Shown here piece after piece: positions 1 to 9,761 of a stretch of 64,000 bases of DNA (within the stretch, counting starts at the first letter, position 1; each line of letters begins with the position of its first letter). A program made the position numbers and the translations under genes. Origin of the DNA: Laetiporus sulphureus 93-53 (Eukaryota; Basidiomycota; Agaricomycetes; Polyporales; Laetiporaceae); assembly GCF_001632365.1 (NCBI RefSeq), contig NW_024468536.1, positions 372,001 to 436,000 on the forward strand, given 5' to 3'. The notes under the pieces were generated by a model. It was not told the DNA's origin, searched no databases, and worked only from the letters and a program-made list of their open reading frames with translations.

Positions 1-794
1 TAAAATTCGGAGCCATTATTATATTTTCTTTCACAAAGCTGCTGTCTCGTGCGCCCTGGCCACCGCACAGGGCCCTGCGGTGAGTTCAGGGCCTAAATAG
101 GCAGCAAATTTGTGGGTGCGGAGGATTCGGTGCGACGGCAGTGTAGAATTAAGCATGAGGTCGGATCTCGACGACCACCATCGCCCATTCTCGTACGCTC
201 GGTGTCTTGCCTTCGCTTTCCTCGTCCCTGCTGTGTACCTGCTCCGGTACGGGGTGTCCGTAATCCACCGCGAGCCCGCTGTATTGCCACATTCAAATTA
301 ATTTATCCGGACCCACGCCTCCGCACGTCGCGTTCTGAGTGCAAAAGTACTTTATACCATATGGATGTCTAACGCGCTGGAAATGTCGTAAGGGCTGCAT
401 CTGTAGACTCCCGACAATTCATCGGCATAGTATGGTTCGGAGGTACAGTTGATGCCTTTTCTCCTGGGAAGAGGTATGAAAAAGTGACAAAAGGCATTGA
501 AAAGTAAATGTAGACGGACTTTTTCAGGTGTGCAGACAGGTTTGCATGCCTTTCAAACCCCGCTGTGGCTGAAGGTAGCCGTCGCGTTGCAATGCGCTCG
601 TTGGCTTCCGACGACTTCATTTCGGAACGCGAAATGTTCTCTCATATCACGCACGAAATTCTCAGATGCTTTTAGCAAAATCTAGTATGCATTTAGCGTT
701 CGCTGAGTTTGCCACTACACTCATATAGGGGAGTTGCCCGGGGCTTGATCCCGTGCTGGCTGGTTTCTTATATTTGATCCCTTCTTCCACCCCT
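1..794. other. No gene recognised, left edge
   Basis: I see no convincing gene here. The open frames are short, overlap on both strands, and show neither a family motif nor a credible chain of splice sites. Similarity to the second APH-kinase locus starts only near position 795, so this is sequence beyond the left edge of the duplicated segment. Confidence 0.5.
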
Positions 795-2025
795 CCGCGT
801 ATATTGGCATGCCCTGTCTTGGGGGCGCGAGGCTCGTCTTCGACTTGCCGGCAGTTCCATTCTGGCTATCTCTGCGCCGTCCTCGCTCCTCACCGAGTTT
901 ATTTCACGTTTCCTACTCTTGCTCCATCGCCACCCCGACCCGTTGGCCGCCACGTCGCGCGTTCTCTATCATGGCGCGTCTTCGTAGCGACCTTTGAATA
1001 CACGTCAGGGCGATGGATGTAAGTCTCGTACATGTTATTCTATGAGGTATGTGTCTAACCCGTAATTTGACATGTTCAGCTTAAACGATGACCTTTGCCA
1101 TGCAGAGCGCAGACGTATCTTTAACGTCGATAAGCTAAGTCGACTTGCAGCGGAGTCTCTAAAAACTAGCCGAGCGTGGGTTTAACCATACCTTCCTCAT
1201 CACCATGCGCGGTGGCTTCCAAATGGTGGTGCGTATCCCGTACCCGCTACGATTCCCAAGTACTTCACTGTCACTAGTGAAGTGACTACTATGGCCTTAC
1301 TCCGTTCCTCCGGGCTGCCTATACCTGAGGTATACGGATACTCTCCTGCGCCGGACAACGCGGCAGAGACCGAGTATATCTTTATGGAATTCGTTGAAGG
1401 CACTAGCTTGAGCGACATATGGTTTGGTTTTAAGGAAGGGGACATAATTTCAATCTCACGCCAACTTGCTGAACTCGAGTCGAAGATGATGTCGATTGCT
1501 TTCCCGGCTGGTGGAAGCCTGTACTATATAAAAGACTTGGAGAAGGTGGCCGGGAGGCCGGGCATCCCGTTAGAGGACGAACATTTCTGCATCGGTCCAG
1601 ATACAAGACTGCCTCTGTGGTATGGCAGGAGATCACAGCTCGACGTAGATCGAGGACCATGTAGGCCGCTCTCTGCCTTTTTATCATTACTCCTTCAAAC
1701 TAACTGATAACCATAGACGAAAGTGCCGAAGCAGCACTCGTAAGAAAAGCTGAAAAGGAACTAGCTTATCTGGAGCAGTTCGGTCGATCGCTGTTGCCGT
1801 TCCAGCACGTAAGGAGGGAAGGTTGCCAGCACCAGGAGCAGCCACCATCGGATCACATCGAGAACCTGCACCGCTATCTCTTCATCGCATCGTCACTCAT
1901 CCCTAGAAACCCGGCCCTCGATCATTTCTGCATCTGGCATCCCGGCCTCCAGCCAAGCAATATCCTCATTTCCAGGTCATCTGACTCTAACTTGCACATC
2001 ATCGGCCTGATCGACTGGCAACACG
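795..2025 (+). pseudogene. APH-kinase (AIM9/FMP29-like) pseudogene, 5' part
   Basis: This is the N-terminal two thirds of a decayed aminoglycoside-phosphotransferase-fold kinase of the fungal AIM9/FMP29 type. The ancestral start codon is at 809 and is followed by a basic, Ser-rich stretch that looks like a mitochondrial presequence. A small deletion near 990 (CGACCTTTGAAT here, CGACCTTTTCGAAT in the other copy) makes a stop just before the conserved YTSGRW motif. An intron follows at about 1019-1079, then the segment with the FMEF and SDIWF motifs, a second intron near 1660-1720, and the catalytic region with WHPGLQPSN and GLIDWQH. In the other copy the catalytic motif reads RHPDLQPNN, so the catalytic Asp is Gly here. 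A frameshift near 1160 also separates it from that copy. Homology stops at 2025, directly after the DWQH motif. Confidence 0.85.
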
Positions 2026-3126
2026 AACAAGCCGGGTTGGGGGAGGTCTCACGGGCAGTAGTCGATACGGTTATTCTACGACGTCGTATATTCAATCATG
2101 TATTCTACCTTTCATACAATTGCATGATACTCCGACTATTGCGGTGAGACCCCTCGTTCTTACCGGAAGTTTCTTCAGCGTATCGCGATATAACGTCCGC
2201 AAGGGAAAAGAACATCATGCATGTTCCCCTCGACGCGGAGAATGGTCGAGAAAGGACAGCGGGCCACCATCTGGTCCGTACTCGTCTACATCGCAAAAGA
2301 AACCTGGCTTTGTCAAAAATGCAGGAATGACTGGACCGGTTGTTTCAGGAACCTGACGGTCCCCATCGCTGAGCTGCATTTCCGGGCCAAGACTCAACGG
2401 GGCAGGCCGTACTCCTGCATGCACGCGCGATACGACGACGCCGCGTAGAGCCGATGTCGAGCTGTGCCGGTACCAAGCGTCGCAGACGATAGCTCCCGAC
2501 CCGGGCCAGCAGCTTGCATAAAGGCCAGAAATGGACTCGACTCGACGTTTATCGGTCGAAATGCGCTCATGGTTGGAAAGGTAGAGATCAACACAAGGTA
2601 GCTTGGTCCACTTTGCGGCACGTCCTGCGGGTCTTCAGGCTCTCGACGGTCGGGGTGTGGAGACCGGAATCTGCACCATACGTTGGTCGTTATCGACATT
2701 CTTCATAGGTCGGCCACCAGAGAATCGGAACCGGGCAGGTGGAGCTGCATTCCCGACTAAGTCTACTTAATGGTGCAGTAGACATTTGCCCTTTCGATTG
2801 AATTTTGCGTTTACTATGGCATTTTACAGACTTACAGTGGCACCGACACACCCGTGACGATTTGCTTGCTGATGCACAAGAACAAGAACGTTGAACTTTG
2901 TGTTGCTACACCTACACGGAGGAATCAATATATTGCAAACACTACATGAGGTAAAGTGCCAAGCACCAAAAAAAGTCGAAGAATATACACAAACTCGACG
3001 GAACACGAGAGCGAATGGATGAAGCCTGACTCGATATACCTGGTTCGAGTCAATCGGCCACCTATATTTGCGTATCATGTCTGAGAGGAAATAGAGGGTC
3101 CCTGGGGTAAAGTCCACACGCAGCTA
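2026..3126. other. No gene recognised inside the insertion
   Basis: Overlapping open frames on both strands around 2200-2700 have no motif that I can tie to a family. A run of short direct and inverted words around 2210-2460 makes both strands look open. I see no intron chain that extends any frame. Confidence 0.4.
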
Positions 3127-4132
3127 CTACACGAAATCAATCGGGCTGGGATTCTCGATAGAAGCATCGGTGTACCGGTGTACACTTGAGATGAAAGCAT
3201 GTCAGTATGCAACATGAAGATAAAAAGCATTGCATTATGTCAGACATACCTCACTGTTCCGTAGGTTGTCTCATCTTGAAGCTTCTTCACCGCATTCGGT
3301 GTCACGGTGTACTCAAGCTGCTCGAGGAAAAACTGCATAGAGGTGCAGGTGAGGCGTATGAATGGATAACAGAATGGTGCATTGAACAGACCTTTTGGCC
3401 AAGGATGAAGAACCTGGATTGCTGCGGCATGTGAGCAGCTGGCTTGATGACGAGAGGGGTGCTGATCCTCGTATTGGCGCCCCAGATCCTTTTCATTACT
3501 ATAAATTGACTGCACACGCCCAAGAGGGGAAATGAAGTCGGACATACACGACATCCATAGAGAGAAAGTCCGGGCCTTCCACCCCAGTCTTGACGGCATC
3601 ATTAAGGGATTCCATCGCCACCATGCAGCTTTGAGCGCCAGAGTCCCAGAGGCACCAAACGTTTTCAAACATCTGGGTTTCCTTGTACGTTCGGGAGAAC
3701 ACTGTGATCGACTGGCAGCACACAAACGGAAGGTTCTCGTAAGATGAGAGGGGAGATATGATGAGGAATGCCACAGGCATGGCGCCCTTGAAGTCACTCT
3801 TGGCACGCTGGACGAGATTGCGCCTTTTGGCGATTTCATCGGCGTCCAGGGTGGCGGGTGCGGCCTTTGAACTGTACGGCGGAACAGGCTCTCCAGGCGT
3901 CATTGATCTGGCCGCTTCACGAAGGATAGAGGTAAGCAACCGCACATGCACAGGGCTTCACATAGGTACCGGAGACGAGCGCAGTTCTCTGTTGGGGATC
4001 GAGAGGAGGAGGCGCGGTCTTGAGTGCCTCGTGCTCGAGTGCTTGGTACAAAATTGAGGAATCCAGTTTATCAGACAGCCCGAGTTGCATCACGACTTGT
4101 CGAACAGTGTCGATGGTGATGGTGACGCTCAT
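3127..4132 (-). CDS. Retropepsin-like aspartic protease domain protein
   Basis: A five-exon model keeps frame throughout and gives 262 residues. Exons on the - strand are 4132-3970, 3914-3548, 3509-3392, 3332-3250 and 3184-3127. The introns are 55, 38, 59 and 65 nt, all GT-AG; the 38-nt one is unusually short. The middle of the protein has a retropepsin-type pair of signatures: WDSGAQSC in exon 2 (the D-S/T-G-A active-site motif) and FFILGQK in exon 3 (the hydrophobic-hydrophobic-Gly motif that closes the fold). No reverse transcriptase, integrase or zinc knuckle lies nearby. It may be a DDI1/retropepsin-like host gene or a captured protease from a retroelement. It sits wholly inside the insertion that broke the APH pseudogene and is the only part of it that looks maintained. 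The substrate is unknown. The start at 4132 is the first Met of the frame. Confidence 0.65.
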
Positions 4133-6182
4133 CGCTCAAGTTTCAGCTGTTGGGTTAGCGGGCCACTGTGAACTTACTAAAGCATAAGTGTGTATGTATT
4201 TATTTGCGTCGATTTACCAACCTGGCGGGTAAATCGCCCCACGCCACAGCGCGAGATGAACCAGGCTCCTTCCCATCTCGCTTTCGGGAGTTTGAGGGCC
4301 CCATAGGGAGGGTCACGGTGCCACATCCTAGACCGATCAGCCATGTGCTCGATCATGATGCGGTCACTAATTTCGAACTCCTAACTCTTATTTCTCCTCC
4401 AACTCCCTACAGCGGCTGGGAGAAAACAAGAGTAAATATCGGTGACCAGCACGCAAATGTCCCCCATTTGAAAGGCTAAACTCCATGTGGAAAATAATTT
4501 CGTGAGCTAGACATGTGAAGTATCATGTCCATTGAGATACTACAATGTGCTCAGTGCATAAAGCTGCACACGTTTCTACTGTTAAAGATATTTGCAATAA
4601 GACTCTTGAACAACAAAGAGATGCTGAAGGGCAAAACAGATGTTGTTTGTGTCATACTGACAGTCAGACAGGAAAGATTTTGGCACTTTGAATGCCTCTG
4701 CCATTCTGTATGACAGCATGAGAAAATGGACTGAACAAAGCACTCAGATTTCTTGGGTGAGCATCAAGGTGATATGCATTTAGAACACAGTGTCACAGAA
4801 ACTCATTACAAAAATTGCAACATTCGACGTCTCATGATTGCCCTATTGGGGTGGTTGGCAGCTGCAGCACCGATGTTTACTTTTATTTTCTCCCAGCCAC
4901 TGTACAGTGCATGTCGCTAAGGTTCAGCGCCTCTGTGTAGCCTTTACTAGAGTGCCGCAGGTCGACAGAAATTTTTTTGAGGGGAAACATGGCCAAGATA
5001 TGCATAAGTCTGCAGTTACCGAATTCCTCAGTGATTATGTAATTGTTCACTTTTGGGGTGAAAAAGTTTTGAAGTGCAATTTTAACTGTACCATGGCTCC
5101 TCTGATGAAAACTAAAAATCAGGCGACGCAGCAGCATGCTAGATCAGAGACTCACTTCACGGATGCTCATAATAATGTATCTGAAGAGGAATCATGATGG
5201 CTGGCAGAACTCAGACTGCTTGATAAATCAAGTAACATGCACGGTAAAATGATGGTTGTAAGTTTTTGATAAATCTGTCGATAGGTAAAAGAACAAGCCA
5301 TACCAATTGGTGAGAGGCTGCATTGGGGCTGAATGAAAGCATGTCAGTGCTTCTTCTAACAATTGTGTTACTGTCTCAATATGATCACAAAGGCTTCTGA
5401 GCAACTTCAAGTGGAACATTTCTGCCACAAAGTGTCTGGTGCCCCAAATATTTGATGCATGCTCTGTTGACATGATTAGAGCATTCTTTTGCATGGCATG
5501 ATATTACAAGGATGCATATCAGTGATTACATTTTTTAATACTAATTCTCTCACCAGAGAGGGGCTGAATGCAAAGCAGGCTGATTTTGCAGTCAAGAAAT
5601 ATAGATCACACCCATTGCTGTGGGTAATCATCACTTATGATGCAATTGGTCTATTAGTGAACAAGTGAACTAGACATATTCACATATCTACTACAATGAA
5701 AGTCCATCTCACAAAAAAGGAAACTGTGGCTGATAGACACCAAGAGCCATGATGCTGCAGTCTAAATAAGGATACTTCGACATACTCCGATTCAAATTCA
5801 CTTTTTGGGGTGGTCAATTTTTTAAAAACTTAGAATTTAAAAATAAAAATGAGATAGATCGAAAGCTCTCTTCAATCCGAGGCGATTGGTAACATTTTTG
5901 AGATTTTTACACAAGATCTCAAATCGCTGATAGATCTTGTGGCTTTAGCATGCCCGAGGCATCAGTTTTGAGCGACAGACACTGTAGAGAGTTGGGGGGC
6001 AAGTAAGAGTGAGCAGTTTGAAATGTGCTGAGTTCGAATATTGTGGCTGAAATGTGGCTGAGGTGGCACTAGGATGAAGCACGAAGTCCCATCATAATAT
6101 TGAGGCCCCCCTAAACTCCCAGAAGTGGATGGGGAGGAGCCTGGAGATGAACCGGCTCAGCTGGTCAAGGATCTGGTGCAAA
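4133..6182. other. AT-rich stretch without a recognised gene
   Basis: Base composition drops towards AT from about 4480. The longest frame (4838-5197, + strand, 119 codons) shows no motif that I recognise and no supporting splice pattern. It could be transposon remains. The last bases (from about 6120) are GC-richer and run into the resumed APH pseudogene. Confidence 0.4.
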
Positions 6183-6772
6183 CACCTCGACCCCTACCTC
6201 TGTTTCTCCTTGCTGGTATACCCCAATGGCTACAGAACTACGATGATCCTATCTCGTAATCTATGATGCGGCCTTCGCTATGGGAGAATTTGGGTGACTT
6301 AGACGAAATGCAGCAAAGCCGAGAGAAGGAACTCTACCATCGCTGCCTCGTCCATTACCACTATGTCAAAAACATGGAGGAGTACAATGAGCTTCATGAT
6401 GCGGCATTGATGGACCCCATGGGCATGCTCTGCCACCACCTCTTCTGCCACGCTAGTGACCTGTGGGAGGGCGAAACTCTCATGCTGAAGGTTGTGCTAA
6501 TAGAAGCAACGGAGGACTGGAAAACGGTTACAGGAGGGGCTGCCATGTCCTGTCGTGTTCGACGCCCAGGATGTACATGAGACGATGAAGCTAGATACAG
6601 AACAGAGAGGAGTGGACGAGACTCTAGAGGCATGCTGGAACATGATCGGCTTTGGGCTGGAGGGTTGGGTGTCCACAGAACGCAGCAAGCAGCTGAAGGA
6701 GGTCAGAGGAGGAACGGGCTCTGATCGCGGCGCACCGGCCCTTAGACGAAGAGGAATATATGTGATGAATCG
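6183..6772 (+). pseudogene. APH-kinase pseudogene, C-terminal part
   Basis: Homology to the APH-kinase copy on the other strand resumes here at the LAGIPQ motif and continues through RPSL, the YHY(V/I)KN motif, DPMGML and the E-rich C terminus. A TAA stop interrupts the frame at 6257-6259, just before the RPSL segment, and a frameshift lies near 6545 after WKT(V/L)TGG. The ancestral stop codon is the TGA at 6762-6764 (TAA in the other copy). The large DNA transposon begins a few bases beyond it. With the 5' part at 795-2025 this accounts for nearly the whole kinase gene. Confidence 0.85.
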
Positions 6773-6794
6773 ACATCAGCAAAAGTGCAAAAAG

Positions 6795-7211
6795 ATTATA
6801 AAGGGTTTATAATACCTTGAAAACCCCGCCTATTCTTATTTACCGTGACCATTCTGGCCTACTAGTATAATGGATCTCTGAGTTTCACAAGAACCCCCCT
6901 ATTATTATAATGGCTTGTAAGATCGGCCGTTCTGATCACGCATTATAATCGTGCCCAGGATGCATAGGATAGTTTATAATTTTTCCCGATGATTATAAGA
7001 TCTGGCCTATAATTGTAAGAATATCATATATTACAATTCTACTCGAGTACAATCATTATTTATAAAGTCCGTGCAACGATGCAGTGTCCGAAGTCTAAGA
7101 CACAACTCAAGAGAGCGAGACAGCAGCAGATAGGCATGATTGCAGGCAGCCAGAGGAGCTCGTCAAGGGCAGACCAGAGAACAGTGCAAGCTGAGCGTGA
7201 GAACATTGTCC
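6795..7211. repeat. Subterminal TTATAA-rich region of the transposon
   Basis: Between the left TIR and the Copia LTR there are about ten copies of TTATAA, ATTATAA or TATAAT words on either strand, in blocks separated by GC-richer spacers. The right end (16625-16743) repeats the style with GGGTTTATAA and CGTTATAG. Such subterminal clusters are commonly transposase-binding sites; that role is inferred here. No gene is visible. Confidence 0.55.
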
Positions 7212-7473
7212 TGTTGGAAGGAGAGTGCGTGCAGCACTCAGGTATGCTCTTGTCGTAAGCGGAGAGAAGTGGCCGGTCAGACGGTCGGAGCGACGTGCCC
7301 TAGCAACGAGTGCGCATCGTACGATAGAGTCCGACCATGGCATTAGTCAATAAATAATGGACTGAGAAGATGTACATACCTCAGTAGTTTACTACGTCTA
7401 AATGACTCTAACGAGGTCCCTGGACAACGGACTCATCTTTGCTGTGCTCTCGCTGTGCTTAGACCGGGAAACT
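7212..7473 (+). repeat. Copia element left LTR
   Basis: This direct repeat matches 8433-8694 along its full 262 bp. The PBS region would begin at CCGAGATAAAC just after it. The right boundary is uncertain by a base or two. Confidence 0.75.
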
Positions 7474-7558
7474 CCGAGATAAACTACCCCCATACCTTAT
7501 TCTTTGACCTCTGCTGCATCTGCTCGCATTCTCCCTGTGCAACTGGCATCAACCTGAC

Positions 7559-8404
7559 ATGTCCGAGACAACCAAAACCACAAAGTTCCCTCTCTTGGGT
7601 GAGGGCAACTACGGTGAGTGGGCGATCTGGATGGAAGCGGAGCTGATCAACAAGGAGCTGTGGGAGGTGATGATGATTGAAACATCGCCACCGACGGATG
7701 CAACGGAGATGGAGGCAGCAGTGTGGCTGGAGGCAGAAAAGGTCAAGCGCTTGATGACCAAGATGGTGAAAGCACAGGCGAAAATGGTGCTGCAGGTATT
7801 GGCAGGGCAGCTGGTGCACCTGGTGAGTCGTGACCCTATGGAGTGCTGGGCGACTCTGGCGCAGATGCACCGAGCGTACGAGTTTGCGACCCGACTGGCG
7901 ATGCAGTGACGCTTCTACAGGGTGGTGAAGGGCCCCGACGAGGTGATGTCAGCATGGATCAGGCAGGTGAAGAAAATGGCCGCAGATCTGGAATACGCTG
8001 GGGTAAAAGTAGAAGAAGAGGACATGGTGTTGGGACTCACCATGGGCCTTGGAGAACACTATGACCAGCTCGTAGTCATGCTTGACTCAATCCCACCCGA
8101 ACAGCTCACTGTCGCAAACGTTACAGTGAGACTTCTGAATGAGGAGACCCGCCAGAAGGATACGGAGGATGACCAGGATGCGGTGGCCATGATGGCTAAG
8201 GCTGGGAAAGGGAAGTGGAAGGCAGCTGCAGGGGGCGAGAAGCGTAAGTGCTTCAAGTGCGGAGGAATAGGGCACATACGGAAGGACTGTCCGACCAAGT
8301 CGGATGATGGCAAGGACAACTCGGATGATGAGGAAGGGAAGCCGGATGACAAGGGTGCGAAGGCCAAGGTGGCGTATACTGACAGCCACATTCACCTATT
8401 CTGA
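7559..8404 (+). pseudogene. Copia Gag (UBN2-type) with one in-frame TGA
   Basis: A single reading frame of 281 codons is interrupted only by a TGA at 7907-7909. The N terminus has the Copia-gag signature LLGEGNYGEWAIWMEAEL (compare L-G-x-N-Y-x-x-W in UBN2/DUF4219 gags). The middle segment contains EVMSAWIRQVKKMA. The C-terminal third is basic and ends in a CCHC zinc knuckle, CFKCGGIGHIRKDC (spacing C-X2-C-X4-H-X4-C), followed by an acidic Asp-rich tail. The frame closes 28 bp before the right LTR, so pol was deleted without loss of the gag end or of the polypurine tract. Gag normally forms the cytoplasmic particle that packages the RNA. The stop fits a CGA-to-TGA change, because related gags carry Arg at this point. 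Confidence 0.85.
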
Positions 8405-8432
8405 CAGCTTGACGACGGCAATCGAGGGGGCG

Positions 8433-8694
8433 TGTTGGAAGGAGAGTGCGCATGGCACTCAGGTATGCTCTTGTCACAAGCAGGGAGAAGTGGCCAGTCA
8501 GACGGTCGGAGCGACGTGCCCTAGCAACGAGTGCATGTCGTACGATAGAGTCCGACCGTGGCATTAGTCAATAAATAACGGACTGAGAAGATGTACATAC
8601 CTCGGTAGTTTACTACGTCTAAATAACTCTAACGAGGTCCCTGGACAACAGACTCATCTTTGCTGTGCTCTCGCTGTGCTTAGACCGGGAAACT
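8433..8694 (+). repeat. Copia element right LTR
   Basis: This is the second copy of the 262-bp repeat. Its last bases (GAAAC, 8689-8693) serve as the target duplication of the next element, so the two mobile elements abut exactly. Confidence 0.75.
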
Positions 8695-9333
8695 GTTACA
8701 AAACGTACCATCGCGCATGGTCACGTGGTTCCCATGAACAAGCGCCTAGAAGAGACGCCCAATCACGGATCTGTGATCCAGGACTTTGGTTCTCATTTCA
8801 TATTCTAGGTATTTCACCTACGCTTTCCTTAGCTCGCCAATTACCTGGCTCGCAGCAGTTAAGCTCCGGTGTGTTTCACCTATCTTTATCACTGAGGCAG
8901 TGTAGAGGACCCCTTGTACTAGTACCCCAGACTATAGGTCTGCGACTATATAAAGGGGCGGAGCAGCAGCTGGAAGATAACCTCTTCCACCTGTGACTCT
9001 GAACGTTCTCAGTTCTAGAACCCTCGTGCAATCGTACTCGCTCTCAAGAGGTAGTAAGCTCGTACACTTGCTAGAGTCAGAACAGCGAACCTAGTAACCT
9101 GCAGGTGAACGTGCAGTAGCTGTAGCGGCCAAGGCCTAGCAAGGGTAGAGTGAGGACCTCACTGCTACATCGTCTACTAGGCTTGACCACACTATAAACC
9201 CTGCTAATAGTCTGCCTGACTATTGGAGACGTTAGGTATATTTGGTATCTAAGTCTCTGTCCACGTTGTGGACTAGTACGTGTGAGAAAGCACACATGGT
9301 TCTGAACGTTCTAGCAGGGAACGCTTCATAACA
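8694..9333 (+). repeat. Gag-only element left LTR
   Basis: This is the left 640-bp LTR. A TATA-like ATATAAAGG at about 8948 would set the transcription start. The matching copy is at 12595-13234. The sequence after its end (TTTGGAAGAGG) should hold the primer binding site. Confidence 0.9.
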
Positions 9334-9358
9334 TTTGGAAGAGGTTTTTCTATAGGTC

Positions 9359-9722
9359 AACCTGTTTAGGTTTAGAACCACTTATGAGAAGTGGGGTCTA
9401 CTTGGACGCTACAGGAGAATCAAGACCTGTGTGGTCACTTCTAGGACCTGTGTGGGTACCTTGGTACGACAAGGAAGGGGAACCTGTGTGGTCACCCATG
9501 AACCTGTGTGGTTCAATCAAATCTGTGTGTTTATCAAACTCAAGCACTAGCGGTTACCTGTGTGGTAATCCAGAAGAGAAGCCCTCAACTGAGGCACACG
9601 TAGAAGACGTGCTAAAGCCCTTCCCAGGGAAGGCAATTCAGAATCAAGAAGATTCAAGGAACTAGCGGTAGTCTGTGTGACTATCCAGAAGAACTCTGTG
9701 TGGAGACGCGGACCTGTGCGGT
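9359..9722 (+). repeat. Array of TGTGT-loop hairpin units in the leader
   Basis: The leader between LTR and gag contains repeated CTGTGTG cores whose flanks are inverted repeats. Clear stem-loops are: 9424-9436 (GACC/GGTC), 9482-9492 (ACC/GGT), 9499-9515 (TGAACC/GGTTCA), 9552-9570 (GGTTACC/GGTAATCC with one G-U), 9667-9685 (GGTAGTC/GACTATCC with one G-U), 9694-9705 (CTC/GAG) and 9712-9722 (ACC/GGT, loop TGTGC). A related unit, AACC-TGTTTA-GGTT, is at 9359-9372. Weaker units with the same core lie at about 9447-9456 and 9520-9534. The stems vary together on both sides while the loop stays constant. The position suggests a packaging, dimerisation or translation signal in the genomic RNA. Confidence 0.75.
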
Positions 9723-9761
9723 TAACAAACAATTGGTTAAGGGCCACCAAGAAAAGGCAAG

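Larger units (their letters stand above)
2026..6182. mobile_element. 4.16-kb insertion splitting the APH pseudogene
   Basis: The kinase homology stops at ...GGCAACAC (2025) and resumes at ACACCTCG (6183), where the other copy has one continuous sequence. The segment between is therefore an insertion. ACAC is present at both junctions and could be a 4-5 bp target duplication, but the other copy has an AC repeat here, so this is not firm. I found no matching terminal inverted repeats and no LTRs. It carries one believable gene (3127-4132, - strand) and otherwise AT-rich sequence. The element class is unknown. Confidence 0.6.
7212..8694 (+). mobile_element. Gag-only Copia-type LTR element
   Basis: Two near-identical 262-bp direct repeats (7212-7473 and 8433-8694) begin TGTTGGAAGGAGAGTGC and end GACCGGGAAACT. 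They flank a single gag frame. A purine-rich tract (GAGGGGGCG) lies immediately before the right repeat, as expected for a polypurine tract. The internal part is only about 960 bp, so protease, integrase, RT and RNase H are all missing. Repeat differences are all, or nearly all, transitions by eye. The ends do not follow the TG...CA rule at the 3' side and I find no clear target duplication. The gag-only LTR element inserted within the last bases of the right repeat. Confidence 0.8.

Noticed and set aside
2394..2699. 101-codon - strand frame
   Set aside because: Overlaps + strand frames of similar length, with no motif and no splice support.
9384..9665. 93-codon frame through the hairpin array as a gene
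   Set aside because: The frame is a by-product of the repeated TGTGTGG units; the pattern is explained by RNA hairpins and not by codons.
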